Positions 63,840 through 64,000 of a stretch of 64,000 nucleotides of DNA are shown here, piece after piece (the stretch's first letter is position 1; each line of letters starts with the position of its first letter). The notes beneath the pieces are model-generated. The model saw only the letters and a program-made list of their open reading frames with translations, ran no database searches and was not told the origin of the DNA. Origin of the DNA: CAZGAQ01 sp964523405 (lineage in GTDB: Bacteria > Planctomycetota > Phycisphaerae > UBA1845 > Fen-1342); NCBI GenBank assembly GCA_964523405.1, contig CAZGAQ010000022.1:1-64000 (forward strand), in the 5' to 3' direction. Position numbers and translations under genes: made by a program.

Positions 63840-64000
63840 CTACTTCCGCGGATCGGCGATTACGCCCGCCAGTGCGGATGCCGCCACGGTGGCCGGGCTC
63901 GCGAGATAAATCTCCGCGTCCTTGCAGCCCATGCGCCCCTTGAAATTCCGGTTGCTCGTCGAGATGCACACCTCGCCCGGCGCGAGAATGCCCTGGTGCG
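63840..64000 (-). CDS. leuC: 3-isopropylmalate dehydratase large subunit, C-terminal end
   Basis: Partial; continues past the right edge. The visible ~53 residues include 'GEVCISTSNRNFKGRMGC' and 'YLASPATVAASALAG', the conserved end of LeuC/HacA, and stop at TAG 63842-63840. Paired with leuD. Confidence 0.9.
   Translation of the reverse strand, partial: HQGILAPGEVCISTSNRNFKGRMGCKDAEIYLASPATVAASALAGVIADPRK

Noticed and set aside
1..64000. CRISPR arrays, tRNA or rRNA genes, insertion sequences
   Set aside because: No regularly spaced repeats, no cloverleaf or rRNA sequence, and no transposase or integrase was seen on either strand.

Overview
The window is GC-rich, tightly packed bacterial DNA. 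Several features suggest a planctomycete, perhaps Phycisphaerae-like: a family of membrane proteins with a 'CGYxLDxLPxPRCPECG' zinc ribbon, a type VI secretion locus with LysM/PAAR cargo, a bacterial topoisomerase VI A subunit and an archaeal-type GatE amidotransferase. The lineage is an inference from gene content; the window holds no rRNA or tRNA.

Bases 1-17376 (+) are the end of a type VI secretion (T6SS) cluster: tssF (cut at the left edge), tssG, tssH/clpV and vgrG, then a cargo module. The module has a 744-residue protein with LysM-like and HEXXH motifs, a 308-residue unknown, a PAAR-LysM-peptidoglycan-binding tip protein, a protein with a caspase-like His/Cys pattern, two small paralogous helical proteins and a 97-residue protein. 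A natural TssB-TssC fusion closes it. VgrG and the PAAR protein share one small beta domain, and the PAAR and HEXXH proteins share a LysM-plus-'QxHKF' module, so the tip and cargo look like a matched set.

Bases 17513-23106 (-) hold a short macro-domain-like gene, then a chemosensory operon (cheA, cheW, cheD, HDOD, cheY). A truncated epimerase remnant follows. Next come five tandem zinc-ribbon membrane-protein paralogs (24276-27499), top6A without top6B, and a repeat-rich spacer. On the minus strand there follow a LolD/LolC-type ABC exporter and a large glycoside hydrolase. Then comes a sulfur operon (rrf2-cysK-cbs-cgl) that resembles CymR/CysK control joined to reverse transsulfuration.

Bases 38293-51449 are mixed housekeeping: a PTP-like phosphatase, a GT39-type transferase, coaD with a metallophosphoesterase, and a PyrK-like subunit with a PhnD-like lipoprotein. 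That last pair lies behind a strong promoter and a ~110-nt structured leader or sRNA ending in a textbook intrinsic terminator. A mutT, a TPR protein, a lone sugar-ABC ATPase, a thioredoxin-fold/TPR protein without catalytic cysteines, and rplU without rpmA complete this stretch.

Bases 51768-64000 hold aceE, a PhyH-type dioxygenase, two SDRs, an M48 metallopeptidase, gatE, a run of hairpin repeats, a membrane protein with a small partner, leuD and the end of leuC.

All calls are read from translated sequence and motifs. No database search was run, so family names below the level of clear motifs are inference.
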